Shown here one piece after another: positions 17,243 through 26,747 of a DNA stretch of 64,000 nt. Numbering within the stretch: the stretch's first letter is position 1; every line of letters starts with the position of its first letter. Origin of the DNA: Shewanella litoralis (GTDB lineage: Bacteria; Pseudomonadota; Gammaproteobacteria; Enterobacterales; Shewanellaceae); the NCBI RefSeq assembly GCF_009828585.1, contig NZ_WSRZ01000003.1, positions 1 to 64,000 of the forward strand, read 5' to 3'. Both the position numbers and the translations under genes were made by a program. Under the pieces are notes generated by a model. The model ran no database searches and was not told where the DNA came from. It worked only from the letters and a program-made list of their open reading frames with translations.

Positions 17243-18412
17243 TCATGACTCCTTTGATTTACCCGTTTCAGGTAGAAAATAACTGCCCACAAATACCGTG
17301 CCGGTAAGCAAGGTAATCATCAAAAATGAACTGGTGTAACTGCCGTCACTCATATCCACTAACTTGCCAAATACCCATAGCACAATGGTTGATACCAGGT
17401 AACTAATCGACCAGAACAGACTAAACACCACGGTAATTTTTTGCCCTGTCATCTGTGGTAATTCATGGGGAATAGACACTAATGCGGTTATCGGGAAAAA
17501 GATAAAAAAGCCTAATACCATCGCACATAAGATTTGTAACCAAGGCTGCGAGCTAAACGATAGCCCGAGTACAGTGATAAAAATAATCAGCCCGCTTAAA
17601 CGAATAATAGGTAGGCGCATTGGATTTTTTCGGCTGTATAACATCCCCGCAATGGTGCCGATAATGCCAAAACCAATCACCCATTTACTTTGACTAATGC
17701 CCGCTTGCGGATAAAAAGTGAATAGGCAGATATAAAACGACAGCAGCCCAGAATAAGTAAACGCGTAGAGCCAATTAAACTTATCTTTTAATCCATCCAT
17801 ATAGCCATATTCTGTGGGTTCTGATCCCGCTGCGTGCTTAACCTCAGCCGGAGCGTCAAACTTTACTAGCATCCACAGGATGGCCAGCACCAAACTGGCA
17901 AGCGAAAACAACACCAAGCTACTTTTCCAGCCACCAGTGATGTCATTAATGCTGGTCATGCCCCACAGAACAATTGCAGTGCCAACGTTAAAAGCCACCG
18001 CATTTAAGCCATTTATCAACGGGCGTTCGGCGGGAGCAAACCACTGCATCACAATCGGGTTAAAGTAAACAATCATAAAGGCGCCACCTAAACCCATTAA
18101 AAATCGACTCGCCAATAGCAACTCGTAATGGGTTGCGTAAGGGGTGACAATTCCGACCACAATTAATAATGAGGCGAATAAAAAAGCATACTTAACCCCC
18201 ACTTTCACCGCTAAATAAGCCGCGCCAAACGTACCGACAATTTTGGCTAACGTAACCGCACCACTAATAAAGCTGGCAGAGGCTAGGCTATCAATGTGCA
18301 TTGAAGCCATGATGTTGCTCATACTGGCAGTCCCGCCAACCCATGCCATCGCAAAAAGCACATAACTGGTAAAAACCAGACCTTCAACCAAATACTTATG
18401 GGTTATGTTCAT
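17243..18412 (-). CDS. MFS transporter
   Basis: Major facilitator superfamily permease of 389 residues with about 12 predicted membrane helices, an intracellular loop near residues 195-215, and an RFLMGLGGA motif in the fourth or fifth helix. The substrate cannot be read from sequence. It forms a two-gene unit with the downstream HSL esterase and is divergent from the sensor kinase. Its upstream region contains TGACTGTATCGTAT, repeated before the TonB receptor gene of the same cluster, so the two may share a regulator. Import of 3-hydroxybutyrate or short oligomers is inferred from neighbours. Confidence 0.85.
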   Translation of the reverse strand: MNITHKYLVEGLVFTSYVLFAMAWVGGTASMSNIMASMHIDSLASASFISGAVTLAKIVGTFGAAYLAVKVGVKYAFLFASLLIVVGIVTPYATHYELLLASRFLMGLGGAFMIVYFNPIVMQWFAPAERPLINGLNAVAFNVGTAIVLWGMTSINDITGGWKSSLVLFSLASLVLAILWMLVKFDAPAEVKHAAGSEPTEYGYMDGLKDKFNWLYAFTYSGLLSFYICLFTFYPQAGISQSKWVIGFGIIGTIAGMLYSRKNPMRLPIIRLSGLIIFITVLGLSFSSQPWLQILCAMVLGFFIFFPITALVSIPHELPQMTGQKITVVFSLFWSISYLVSTIVLWVFGKLVDMSDGSYTSSFLMITLLTGTVFVGSYFLPETGKSKES

Positions 18413-18432
18413 AGGCGTAATCGGTACCTTAA

Positions 18433-18446
18433 TGACTGTATCGTAT
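18433..18446. promoter_or_regulatory. Motif TGACTGTATCGTAT upstream of the MFS gene
   Basis: This 14-base sequence lies 21 bases upstream of the MFS start and recurs identically, in the same orientation, at 25382-25395 upstream of the TonB-dependent receptor. A second shared word, AATCGGTAC, lies beside both copies. It is a candidate binding site for the cluster's response regulator. Confidence 0.45.
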
Positions 18447-18579
18447 GCTAATCATGTTATCTGATGGGTATGGAGAAATAAGTACTACCTTAGTTCACCG
18501 CATTGTTAAAAATCTTTATCAAACAGGGCGTCTAGTGTAGTTTCGCAAGGATAAACAATAAAAATAATTGGGGAATAAC

Positions 18580-21500
18580 TTGCAGGCTTGGTTATCTATT
18601 GATACTTGGTTGATCAGTTCTATTTCGATTGCTTACCTGGCAATGCTGTTTGTGGTTGCGCAATGGGGACAGAATCAGGCGGTAAAAAAAGTCAGCCAAA
18701 AACCGTGGATTTATAGCTTATCGCTTGGTGTTTGCTGCACATCTTGGGCATTTTACGGCACGGTTGGCCAGGCCGCGACGACCGGTGCATGGCTGGCGCC
18801 CATTTATATCGGCTCGATTATTTGTTTGGTCTTAGCCTGGCCAATGCTCATCCGCACATTGCAAATCATTAAAAGCCAAAACCTCACCTCCATTGCCGAC
18901 TTTATTGCGTGCCGCTTTGACCGCTCACCTAAACTGGCAGCTAGCGTAGCCATAGTGTCATTACTGGGCACTATTCCTTATATTGCCTTGCAATTACGAG
19001 CCATTAGCACCAGTTTTGATTTACTCACGGGCACCTTTCAATCGGGTATTAGCACCGCGTTTGTTGTTACCATTGTGCTGATTATTTTTAGCGTGTTGTT
19101 TGGCGCGCGCCAACTCTCCGCCAGTAAGCATAATCATGGCTTAGTGTTAGCCATTGCGTTTAGCTCTATCGTTAAATTATTTGCTCTGACGGCGGTGGGG
19201 ATATTTGCCACGTTTTACCTATTTGATGGCTTTGGCGACCTACTCAGCCAAAGCCAAAACCTTGAACAAACCACTCATTCAGACTCGATTTATCTTATTG
19301 TATCGCAGGTTATTTTGGGCGCGATTACCATCTATGCATTACCGCAACAATTTCACATGATGATGATTGAAAACAATCATGATGAAGAGCTTAAATCTGC
19401 ACGTTGGATGGTACCGTTATACCTGTTATTGATTAATATTTTTGTATTGCCGATTGCATTAGCCGGACAGCTTAGCTTCCCTGGCGGCAGTGTCGGTGCA
19501 GATACCTATGTACTGACATTACCGCTGTTTTATCAACAAGCATGGCTCGGCATATTGGTTTATGTTGGTGGACTCGCTGCAGCAACCGCCATGGTGATTG
19601 TGGCGGCAATTGTATTGAGCACCATGATTTCGACTGAAATTTTAACGCCATTACTATTACGACTACCAAAATTTAGCTCGCAACAAACCCCGCAATTATC
19701 TGGCATTTTATTAAATTTACGCCGTATTGCTATCGCGGTGATTTTACTGTCAGCCTTTGCATTTGAACGCTTTATCGATCAACAAAATCATTTAGCCAGC
19801 ATCGGTTTACTGTCATTTGTGCTGTTATCTCAATTTGCGCCAGCTGCAATTGGCGCATTGTATTGGCGAAATGCTACTACTCAAGGCGCTTTTGTGGGCT
19901 TAATTATGGGCAGTATTGTGTGGCTGTATACCTTACTGTTGCCGGTGACATTTCCTGATGCACATTGGGTTAAATTTGGTTTATTTGATATTGCGTGGTT
20001 AACCCCGACAGCCTTATTTGGCTTAACTAGTCTAGACAATATCAGCCATGGGGTATTTTACAGTTTAGCGGCAAACATCGGCTGCTTTGTGATCATTTCA
20101 CTGCTCAAAGAGCAAAGTGTTGGCGAGGTATTACAAGCCGATTTATTTGTAAACAGAAAACCGGTGCAGCCAGAAAGGCACTTGTCGGTCGATGACTTAG
20201 CCAGTTTATTGAACCGCTTTATTAATAAAGACGAAGCCGATGCATTATTAGCTAAAGCGAAACAACTCAATGGAAAACACCAGCAACAACAATTGGTTGA
20301 CTATACTCGCTTAAAATTATCTGGGGTGCTCGGTTCGGCATCGACCAGAATGGTAATGAATGCCGCGTCTCGAGTGCAACACGTGCCGTTAGAAGATGTG
20401 GTCAGTATTGTCGACGAAGCTAACCAAATTTTTGAGTTTAACCGTGAGCTGCTGCAATCTGGGGTGGAGAACATTGAACAAGGCATTAGTGTTGTCGACG
20501 CCGACATGCGTTTAGTGGCCTGGAATCAACGTTATATTGAACTGCTCGATTACCCGCAAGATTTTGTTAAAGCCGGATTGCATATTGAACAATTAATTCG
20601 CTTCAATATCGACAGAGGGATTATTGTCGGCGACGAAGCTCATGAGTTAGTGGAAAAACGTTTAGCGCATATGCGCGGTGGTAGCCCGCATCATTTTCAG
20701 CGCACCATGCTTAATGGCAAAGTATTAGAGATCCGTGGTCAAGCCATGCCAGGTGGCGGCTTTGTCAGTACATTTGCTGATATTACCGCCCACATTGAAG
20801 CCGAAAAAGCATTGCAATTGGCCAATGAAACACTCGAAAAAAGGGTAGAAAGCCGCACCCAAGAATTGGAAAAAGCCAAAGCTGAGGCCGAAGCCGCTAA
20901 CAGCAGCAAAACCCGCTTTTTAGCTGCGGCTAGCCATGACTTAATGCAACCCTTTAATGCCTTAACCTTATTTACCGACATGCTAAAGCAAAGGGTAAAA
21001 TCAACCGAGTTGCAAGATTTGGCCTGCAATATTGAAGAGTCATTAACCGTTGTTGAAAGCTTATTATCAGATCTAGTGGAAATATCGCGCTTAGACAGTA
21101 AGTCGCTCAAAACCGAGCAAAGCCAATTTGCGATAGATGATTTACTGTCTACCTTAGTTAATGAATTTAACGCCTTATCTATTCAGCAAAACATTGATTT
21201 TAACTACCAGGTATCGTCATGTTTTGTCCAAAGTGACCAAAGGTTATTAAGGCGCATTATTCAGAATTTTTTATCTAATGCGTTTCATTATTCACCCTCA
21301 GGCAAAACAAATGAGCAAGCTGCCCATCAGGGTAAAACAACAGCGTTTATACCAAAGGTGCTATTGGGCGTAAGACGGCTTGAGCAGTCAATATTAATAC
21401 AAGTTTGGGATAATGGACCTGGGATCCCCCTTGATAAACAACACGCCATTTTTAATGAGTTTGAACGCCTAGAGTTAACCCGCGAAATCCCAGGATTAGG

Positions 21501-22053
21501 CCTAGGATTAGCCATTTGTGACCGTATTGCAAAATTGCTCAATGTTACAATATCGCTGCATTCTGAGGTTGGGAAAGGCACCTGTTTTAGTGTCGAAATC
21601 CCTCGAGTATTGCAACAACGAAAACCGCTTAAAGTTGCAGCGTTACCATCTGAAGATGACATTAACAGCGATAACATCAACGTGACGGTGCTGGTTATCG
21701 ATAATGACGACCTTATGCTAAAAGCCATCTCATCTTTGCTCAGTGGCTGGGGATGCTTGGTGATTACCGCTAAAGACCAACCTAGTGCGATACAACAATT
21801 AATGACTCAACCTACACCCAAACTCATTATTGCTGACTATCATTTAGAGGACGATAAAAATGGGGTCGACCTGGTGCAATACTTACTGGCTAATCACGTT
21901 AATGACAGTAACAAACCCACCTGCGTTATCTGCTCTGCCGACCCTTCTGAAGCCGTAAGACAACACACCAGCAGTGCCCAGTTTAGCTTTGTGCGTAAAC
22001 CGCTTAAGGCAATCGCGTTAAAGCGGATTATTAAACAATTACCCACTGAATAA
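18580..22053 (+). CDS. Hybrid sensor histidine kinase with sodium:solute-symporter domain
   Basis: Membrane sensor of about 1157 residues. In order it has a solute:sodium symporter-like N-terminal domain (about residues 10-510), a PAS region (about 610-740), a coiled coil, a HisKA domain with His786 in AAASHDLMQPFN, an HATPase with DNGPGIP and GLGLGLAI, and a receiver with phospho-acceptor Asp1086 in IIADYHLED. This is the architecture of CbrA/CrbS/MxtR sensors. I place the start at TTG 18580 with GGGGA six bases upstream; a TTG at 18568 is also in frame. The convergent LuxR-type regulator at 22201 is the likely partner. Confidence 0.9.
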   Translation: MQAWLSIDTWLISSISIAYLAMLFVVAQWGQNQAVKKVSQKPWIYSLSLGVCCTSWAFYGTVGQAATTGAWLAPIYIGSIICLVLAWPMLIRTLQIIKSQNLTSIADFIACRFDRSPKLAASVAIVSLLGTIPYIALQLRAISTSFDLLTGTFQSGISTAFVVTIVLIIFSVLFGARQLSASKHNHGLVLAIAFSSIVKLFALTAVGIFATFYLFDGFGDLLSQSQNLEQTTHSDSIYLIVSQVILGAITIYALPQQFHMMMIENNHDEELKSARWMVPLYLLLINIFVLPIALAGQLSFPGGSVGADTYVLTLPLFYQQAWLGILVYVGGLAAATAMVIVAAIVLSTMISTEILTPLLLRLPKFSSQQTPQLSGILLNLRRIAIAVILLSAFAFERFIDQQNHLASIGLLSFVLLSQFAPAAIGALYWRNATTQGAFVGLIMGSIVWLYTLLLPVTFPDAHWVKFGLFDIAWLTPTALFGLTSLDNISHGVFYSLAANIGCFVIISLLKEQSVGEVLQADLFVNRKPVQPERHLSVDDLASLLNRFINKDEADALLAKAKQLNGKHQQQQLVDYTRLKLSGVLGSASTRMVMNAASRVQHVPLEDVVSIVDEANQIFEFNRELLQSGVENIEQGISVVDADMRLVAWNQRYIELLDYPQDFVKAGLHIEQLIRFNIDRGIIVGDEAHELVEKRLAHMRGGSPHHFQRTMLNGKVLEIRGQAMPGGGFVSTFADITAHIEAEKALQLANETLEKRVESRTQELEKAKAEAEAANSSKTRFLAAASHDLMQPFNALTLFTDMLKQRVKSTELQDLACNIEESLTVVESLLSDLVEISRLDSKSLKTEQSQFAIDDLLSTLVNEFNALSIQQNIDFNYQVSSCFVQSDQRLLRRIIQNFLSNAFHYSPSGKTNEQAAHQGKTTAFIPKVLLGVRRLEQSILIQVWDNGPGIPLDKQHAIFNEFERLELTREIPGLGLGLAICDRIAKLLNVTISLHSEVGKGTCFSVEIPRVLQQRKPLKVAALPSEDDINSDNINVTVLVIDNDDLMLKAISSLLSGWGCLVITAKDQPSAIQQLMTQPTPKLIIADYHLEDDKNGVDLVQYLLANHVNDSNKPTCVICSADPSEAVRQHTSSAQFSFVRKPLKAIALKRIIKQLPTE

Positions 22054-22081
22054 TTTATTTTTAATAGATTAACGACCATAA

Positions 22082-22106
22082 AAAATGCCTCACATGGAGG
22101 CATTTT
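22082..22106. terminator. Hairpin between sensor kinase and response regulator
   Basis: AAAATGCCTC pairs with GAGGCATTTT around ACATG, 29 bases after the sensor-kinase stop. The T-run is short (four), so termination is likely but not certain. Its symmetry means it could also act on the convergent regulator transcript. Confidence 0.65.
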
Positions 22107-22200
22107 GGGGTTAACTCTTTAGTCATTATTATTATCAATCTTTAACCGCAATCAAAGCTATAACCAGTCGTTGAGGCAATAATAAATAGTTGATCCAATA

Positions 22201-22881
22201 TCATGAGGCTTCAACCTCTACCTGCTGGTTTTCCGTTGAGGTAATCATTAATTGCTGGAACACCAGCCCTGCTTGGGTGCGATTGTTAATTTCGAGTTTG
22301 AGCAAAATCGCTGAGACATGTTTTTTTACCGTGGTTTCTTTAATGTTTAAGTCATACGCGATTTGCTTGTTTAACCGACCGTTAGCAATGTTGGCCAGTA
22401 CTGTGTATTGCTGCGGCGTGAGTTGGGCTAATTGCTTTGCTAAACGTTGATGCTCGGCGGCGGTATGTTGATCGGCACTGATATTGGTGTGCTCGGGTAA
22501 CCAAACGTCTCCGTCTAGCACAGTATCAATCGCGGTTGATATTTGGGTTAAGTTGGCCGATTTAGGAATAAACGCACTGGCACCAAAATTGATGGCTTTA
22601 CGGATAATCTCCGGTTGATCGTCAGATGACACCATGATGACGGCAATGTCAGGGAAGTGATTTTGTAATAACGTGAGGCCAGTAAACCCGTCATTTCCCG
22701 GCATGTGTAAATCAATAAAGATAAGTTCAATATCGGGGTGCTGCTCCACTAAGGCAATTAACTCTTGAAAGTTTTCCGCCTCTAACACGTGTGCATCGTT
22801 GACACTTTTTTGCACAGCCTGAGTGAGTGCAGCACGAAATAGTGGATGGTCATCTGCAATGGCAACTTTAATTTGAGACAT
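22201..22881 (-). CDS. LuxR/FixJ-type response regulator
   Basis: Response regulator of 226 residues. The receiver has the acid pair Asp10-Asp11 and phospho-acceptor Asp57 in IFIDLHMPGNDG; the C-terminal LuxR helix-turn-helix reads LTPQQYTVLANIANGRLNKQIAYDLNIKETTVKKHVSAIL (split here as one domain, residues about 150-205). I use the second of two adjacent ATGs, spaced five bases from AGGGAG. SSS-domain kinases of the CrbS/MxtR group pair with LuxR regulators of this kind (CrbR/ErdR) to control acetate use. Here the pair sits in a 3-hydroxybutyrate cluster, so it probably regulates those genes. Confidence 0.9.
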   Translation of the reverse strand: MSQIKVAIADDHPLFRAALTQAVQKSVNDAHVLEAENFQELIALVEQHPDIELIFIDLHMPGNDGFTGLTLLQNHFPDIAVIMVSSDDQPEIIRKAINFGASAFIPKSANLTQISTAIDTVLDGDVWLPEHTNISADQHTAAEHQRLAKQLAQLTPQQYTVLANIANGRLNKQIAYDLNIKETTVKKHVSAILLKLEINNRTQAGLVFQQLMITSTENQQVEVEAS

Positions 22882-22933
22882 CATGACTCCCTTACATTCG
22901 TTGTTATTGTTATGGTTCACTCTTTATAAGCAA

Positions 22934-22972
22934 TAAAAAGAATAACCGGTTCTGATGAGACCGGCTATTCTT
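22934..22972 (-). terminator. Terminator after the TonB-dependent receptor gene
   Basis: On the minus strand AAGAATAGCCGGT pairs with ACCGGTTATTCTT (plus coordinates 22960-22972 and 22938-22950), followed by a T-rich run. It separates the receptor from the downstream response-regulator gene, which therefore needs its own promoter. Confidence 0.85.
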
Positions 22973-22995
22973 ATCTGCATCAATTAAACAAGGTT

Positions 22996-25275
22996 TTAGA
23001 AGACATAGCCAACCGTTAATGAAATAGTCTCTGGGTCGCCATAGTATCCAATTAAGGTGTTATCGCCGCCTAAGCCAGGGGTAAAATCACCATCGCCTGT
23101 TGGCGTGACAAAGGCGTAGTTACCCACCAAATACTCTTCATCGGTGACGTTTTTCCAATGTAACCCAGCATTCCAATGACCATCATTGCTATACCAATTG
23201 AGACCAAAGTTAAGCAAGCCGTAGCCATCCTGGCTCAATAGGTTATCCACTACCGCTAAATCGTAATCGCTGCGGTAGTAGTAATTACCGTTAAAGATAA
23301 AGCTGCCAATATCAGCTTCAATATTGTAGCTAAAACCAAGATTGGCTGTGGTGTCTGGAGTATTAGTAATGGTGTAGGTATCGCTGATATCAATTTTAGT
23401 CCCCTGGTCGTCGTAAGAAATCACCTCATCAAATGACGCATCAATTAAGCCGACATTAGCAAACAAATTCAGTGACTCAGTAGCCGCATATTCAACTTCA
23501 AGCTCAAGACCTGTGGCGGTTGATTTACCGATATTGCCTAAACGCTGATTAAGGTCTGAATTATCATCGCCAGGTAACACAGTGACAAACTGCCTGTCTT
23601 TATGATCGAGATAAAATGCGGTGGCATTTACACGAAGATTATCATTCCACTCACTTTTAAAACCAATCTCGTATGAATTCACCGTTTCAGGATCAACCGC
23701 AGGCTCTGCGCCCGTTGCTCTTGGGTTAAACGTACCTGATTTAAATCCTTGTGAGTAACTGGTAAAAACCATCAAGTCATCATTCACTTGATACTCTAGA
23801 CCCACTCGTGGATTGAATTTAGACCATGTTTCTTCGTCATCAAGCACTTTAGGTATTTGCGACTCAATTAGCGCGTCATCGCGCACAAAACCAGGATACC
23901 AGCCGGTTTCAGGATAAATACTATCGAAAATAACTCCGTTATACACCGTGGCCTCTTTAGATTCGCGAGTATAGCGACCGCCTAATGTCATCGACAATTT
24001 TTCGGTAAAGCTGTATGAACCTTGCACATAAGCGGCGTAGCTTTCGCTATTATTACAACCACTGACCTCACGAGTAAGTCCACCAAAAGCTTTAAAGGCT
24101 TCTTCTAAAATCGCATCGAACACGCCACAAGAATCACCGTCAAAATAGTAAATACCGGAAACTAAGTTGAGGTTATCACCGACATAGTTCACTTGAAACT
24201 CTTGGCTAAATTGCTCATCTTCATAAATAGCCGGCACATCGAAAATACGTAAGCTGGTATTATCAAAATCGATGTTGGTGAGAGACTCGCCTTCACGCTT
24301 AGCGGTAACCGATTTAGCGCTCCAATTCTCATTGAAATTATATTCGACCGTCGCGCTCCAACCTTCAGTTTCAACCTTATTCCATGTTGGCATACTGGTG
24401 TAAGAGTCGTATTTACTGTCTGGCACCGGGGCATCGGTTAACAAACTAGGAAGCAGTCGATAGCCGCCTTTTGAATTAGAATCATCTTCGGTTTTATCGT
24501 AAGTAAAGCGCATAAACAGGTCGTCTGTAGGGGTGTACTCAACACTTAACCGCCCTGCCATTACATCCTTGTTATAGTTCTCGGTATCTTGGCCATCTAA
24601 TGCTGAAGTTTTAAAATCACCAAAGCCATCACGATTTAAACTTGCAAAGGCAAAGCCGACGTAAAGTTTGTCATCAATTATGGGTAATTGACCGGCAATT
24701 TTGGCATCTTTTTGACCATAACTGCCTACGGTACCTTTAAGGCTTAACTCACCGTCGCCAGACATTTTTTTGGTGACATATTTAACCGCACCGCCAATGG
24801 TATTTTTGCCGTATAAGGTGCCTTGAGGCCCGCGTAACACTTCGATGCGCTGTACGTCGAGAATGTCTAACACCGCACCTTGCGGACGGGCAACATAAAC
24901 ATCGTCGATGTAAATACCCACACCAGGCTCATAGCCCCACAATGGGTCTTCCTGGCCTACGCCGCGGATAAAAGCTGTTAGCGTAGAGTTAGTGCCTCGG
25001 CTTGATTGTAATGTGGTGTTAGGGGAAAACTGCTGAATTTCGGTCATCACGCTGATGCCATTTTCGGCTAACTCTGTGGCACTCACCGATGTCACCGCCA
25101 CAGGCACATTTTGTAAACTCTCTACCGTTTTACGTGCTGTGACTTCAATGCGCTCTAGTACAGGCTGCTTAACGTCGCTGTTATTTTGTTCTTCTGCGGC
25201 TATCGCATGCTGCGCGGTTAACACTGACGAAATGGCTAAGGCAATGCAGCTCATTTTAATCGTATTCTGTTTCAT
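22996..25275 (-). CDS. TonB-dependent outer-membrane receptor
   Basis: Ligand-gated outer-membrane channel of 759 residues. A signal peptide ends near AQHAIAAEEQ, the plug domain has VERIEVTARKTVESLQNVPVAVTSV and RGVGQEDPLWGYEPGVGIYIDDVYVARPQGAVLDILDVQRIEVLRGPQG (several segments, residues about 38-165), and a beta-barrel ends in the aromatic SLTVGYVF typical of outer-membrane proteins. The plug resembles receptors for non-iron carbon substrates (IgorA/CirA-like annotations are common). The upstream region shares a motif with the MFS promoter. The secreted depolymerase-like gene upstream suggests hydroxybutyrate oligomers as cargo, by inference. Confidence 0.9.
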   Translation of the reverse strand: MKQNTIKMSCIALAISSVLTAQHAIAAEEQNNSDVKQPVLERIEVTARKTVESLQNVPVAVTSVSATELAENGISVMTEIQQFSPNTTLQSSRGTNSTLTAFIRGVGQEDPLWGYEPGVGIYIDDVYVARPQGAVLDILDVQRIEVLRGPQGTLYGKNTIGGAVKYVTKKMSGDGELSLKGTVGSYGQKDAKIAGQLPIIDDKLYVGFAFASLNRDGFGDFKTSALDGQDTENYNKDVMAGRLSVEYTPTDDLFMRFTYDKTEDDSNSKGGYRLLPSLLTDAPVPDSKYDSYTSMPTWNKVETEGWSATVEYNFNENWSAKSVTAKREGESLTNIDFDNTSLRIFDVPAIYEDEQFSQEFQVNYVGDNLNLVSGIYYFDGDSCGVFDAILEEAFKAFGGLTREVSGCNNSESYAAYVQGSYSFTEKLSMTLGGRYTRESKEATVYNGVIFDSIYPETGWYPGFVRDDALIESQIPKVLDDEETWSKFNPRVGLEYQVNDDLMVFTSYSQGFKSGTFNPRATGAEPAVDPETVNSYEIGFKSEWNDNLRVNATAFYLDHKDRQFVTVLPGDDNSDLNQRLGNIGKSTATGLELEVEYAATESLNLFANVGLIDASFDEVISYDDQGTKIDISDTYTITNTPDTTANLGFSYNIEADIGSFIFNGNYYYRSDYDLAVVDNLLSQDGYGLLNFGLNWYSNDGHWNAGLHWKNVTDEEYLVGNYAFVTPTGDGDFTPGLGGDNTLIGYYGDPETISLTVGYVF

Positions 25276-25381
25276 ACAGGTCCCCGTTGTAATAGTTATT
25301 ATTAATGGTTTTACTTATTGCAAATTCTGATTAACAACTCATTTTGCTTATTGGTTTATTGACGATTCTTTGTTCACATAT

Positions 25382-25395
25382 TGACTGTATCGTAT
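25382..25395. promoter_or_regulatory. Motif TGACTGTATCGTAT upstream of the TonB receptor gene
   Basis: Second copy of the 14-base motif seen before the MFS gene, 107 bases upstream of the receptor start. The palindrome TACTATAGTA (25416-25425) and the shared word AATCGGTAC lie just beyond it. Confidence 0.45.
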
Positions 25396-25504
25396 TTTCA
25401 AGCTTATTGAATCGGTACTATAGTAGTATGCGTTTTGTTCTTTTTTTCCAAACAAACAAAACATAAAAACATTTAAAAACAAAATCTTAAAACTCAGTTC
25501 TTAA

Positions 25505-26467
25505 TTAAAGCCCCCAAAACTTAATCACTTCATTAACGCTGCTAATCGGCGCTTTAAGCAAAAAGTCACTTTGTTCACCACCATGTTTTATGTCTGGATT
25601 TACGGCAATGCCGTGACCAAAATTGTTAATCATAACGAGCTCAATAGACGTATTGTTTTGATGATCTTTCCAACGTGAAATACTGTACCCAGATTCATTG
25701 GTCACCGTCGGCTTAGCATTAGATTGAGTTAACACTTGCCATTGAGATGCGAGCATTTTTGCATTGTTCGCACTGACAACATTGTCATTGTCACCCGTCC
25801 AGATACTTAGTGAAGGCCAACGGGTTTGCTTAGGATGTATAGCTTTGGCAAATTGGGCTAATTCTTCAACCGACTGCGCAGGCCCTTGTTTCATACAAGA
25901 GATGGCTTTGATCAAATTGTCGGCACAGGGATACGGCAAGCCAGCGATAACAGCGCCGCTTTGAAACAGATTGGGGTAATTGACCATTGCAGCGCTGGCC
26001 ATAGCGCCACCTGCTGATAACCCGATGACATAAACATGCTTTGCGCCTAGCTTTTCTTGAGTGGTCACTATCATGTTTTTTATCGATAACATTTCACCAC
26101 TGTCTATTTGCGTATCTTGACTTGCAAACCAGTTGAAACAACCCTTTACGTTATTGTCATAGCTTTGTTGTGGCACTAAAACCGCAAACTGATTCGCTAT
26201 CGCTAATGACGTTAGGCCGCTTTTGTTGGCCAACTCAACTCCGTCTTGAATACAACCATGCAGTAACACCACTAAAGATAAATCCCCTGCAAGAGAAGCA
26301 TTTGAGCCTTGCGTCACAGGAAGATAAGAGCTTGTCAGCGCACCTGGATTATCACCAAAATCGGTAAGAGGAATATAAGGCGTGTCGATTGCTTGAGCAG
26401 ACTGCATTGAAAGAAAACAACCCAGTAAAAGCAGCGGCATAGTTAAGCTGTATTTTTTATTGATCAT
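25505..26467 (-). CDS. PHB-depolymerase-family esterase, secreted
   Basis: Alpha/beta hydrolase of the poly(3-hydroxybutyrate) depolymerase/feruloyl-esterase (LpqC-like) family, about 320 residues. From ATG 26467 it begins with a signal peptide (MINKKYSLTMPLLLLGCF..., cut near SAQA), followed by the LVVLLHGCIQDG oxyanion region, nucleophile Ser151 in IGLSAGGAM, Asp in WTGDNDNVV and a C-terminal His in NFGHGIAV. The frame extends eight codons upstream but the signal peptide fits the later ATG better. Substrate is not proven; the nearby bdhA favours a hydroxybutyrate ester. Confidence 0.82.
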   Translation of the reverse strand: MINKKYSLTMPLLLLGCFLSMQSAQAIDTPYIPLTDFGDNPGALTSSYLPVTQGSNASLAGDLSLVVLLHGCIQDGVELANKSGLTSLAIANQFAVLVPQQSYDNNVKGCFNWFASQDTQIDSGEMLSIKNMIVTTQEKLGAKHVYVIGLSAGGAMASAAMVNYPNLFQSGAVIAGLPYPCADNLIKAISCMKQGPAQSVEELAQFAKAIHPKQTRWPSLSIWTGDNDNVVSANNAKMLASQWQVLTQSNAKPTVTNESGYSISRWKDHQNNTSIELVMINNFGHGIAVNPDIKHGGEQSDFLLKAPISSVNEVIKFWGL

Positions 26468-26696
26468 TTCAGCGGTTTCCAAATTTAACATATTAGTAAC
26501 TTGCAGAATTTTGCGCCAAACAGCAATGGCACTTTAGATCCACATGAAAATTAATGTCGCTATGTTGATGAAAGGTAGGGCAATAAGCGTGGAACTTTGC
26601 AGCGATGAAGGATTGTGGTTGTAAACAATATGAATAATGAAATGGGAGTAAACCGGCAGGCGAGCTATTCGGTGCTAGGTGCTAGGCATTTTAAGC

Positions 26697-26729
26697 AAAA
26701 AAAACGCGAAGCCATTAGCTTCGCGTTTT
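26697..26729 (-). terminator. Terminator after mdh
   Basis: AAAACGCGAAGC pairs with GCTTCGCGTTTT (26701-26712 and 26718-26729), with a run of eight A on the plus strand giving the U-run of the minus-strand transcript. It lies about 18 bases after the mdh stop. Confidence 0.9.
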
Positions 26730-26747
26730 AGAGCATCGATTTGTTAA

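Noticed and set aside
26468-26530. Sigma54-like TGGCGCAAAATTCTGCA upstream of the PHB-depolymerase-like gene
   Set aside because: The spacing between GG and GC is 11 bases instead of 10.
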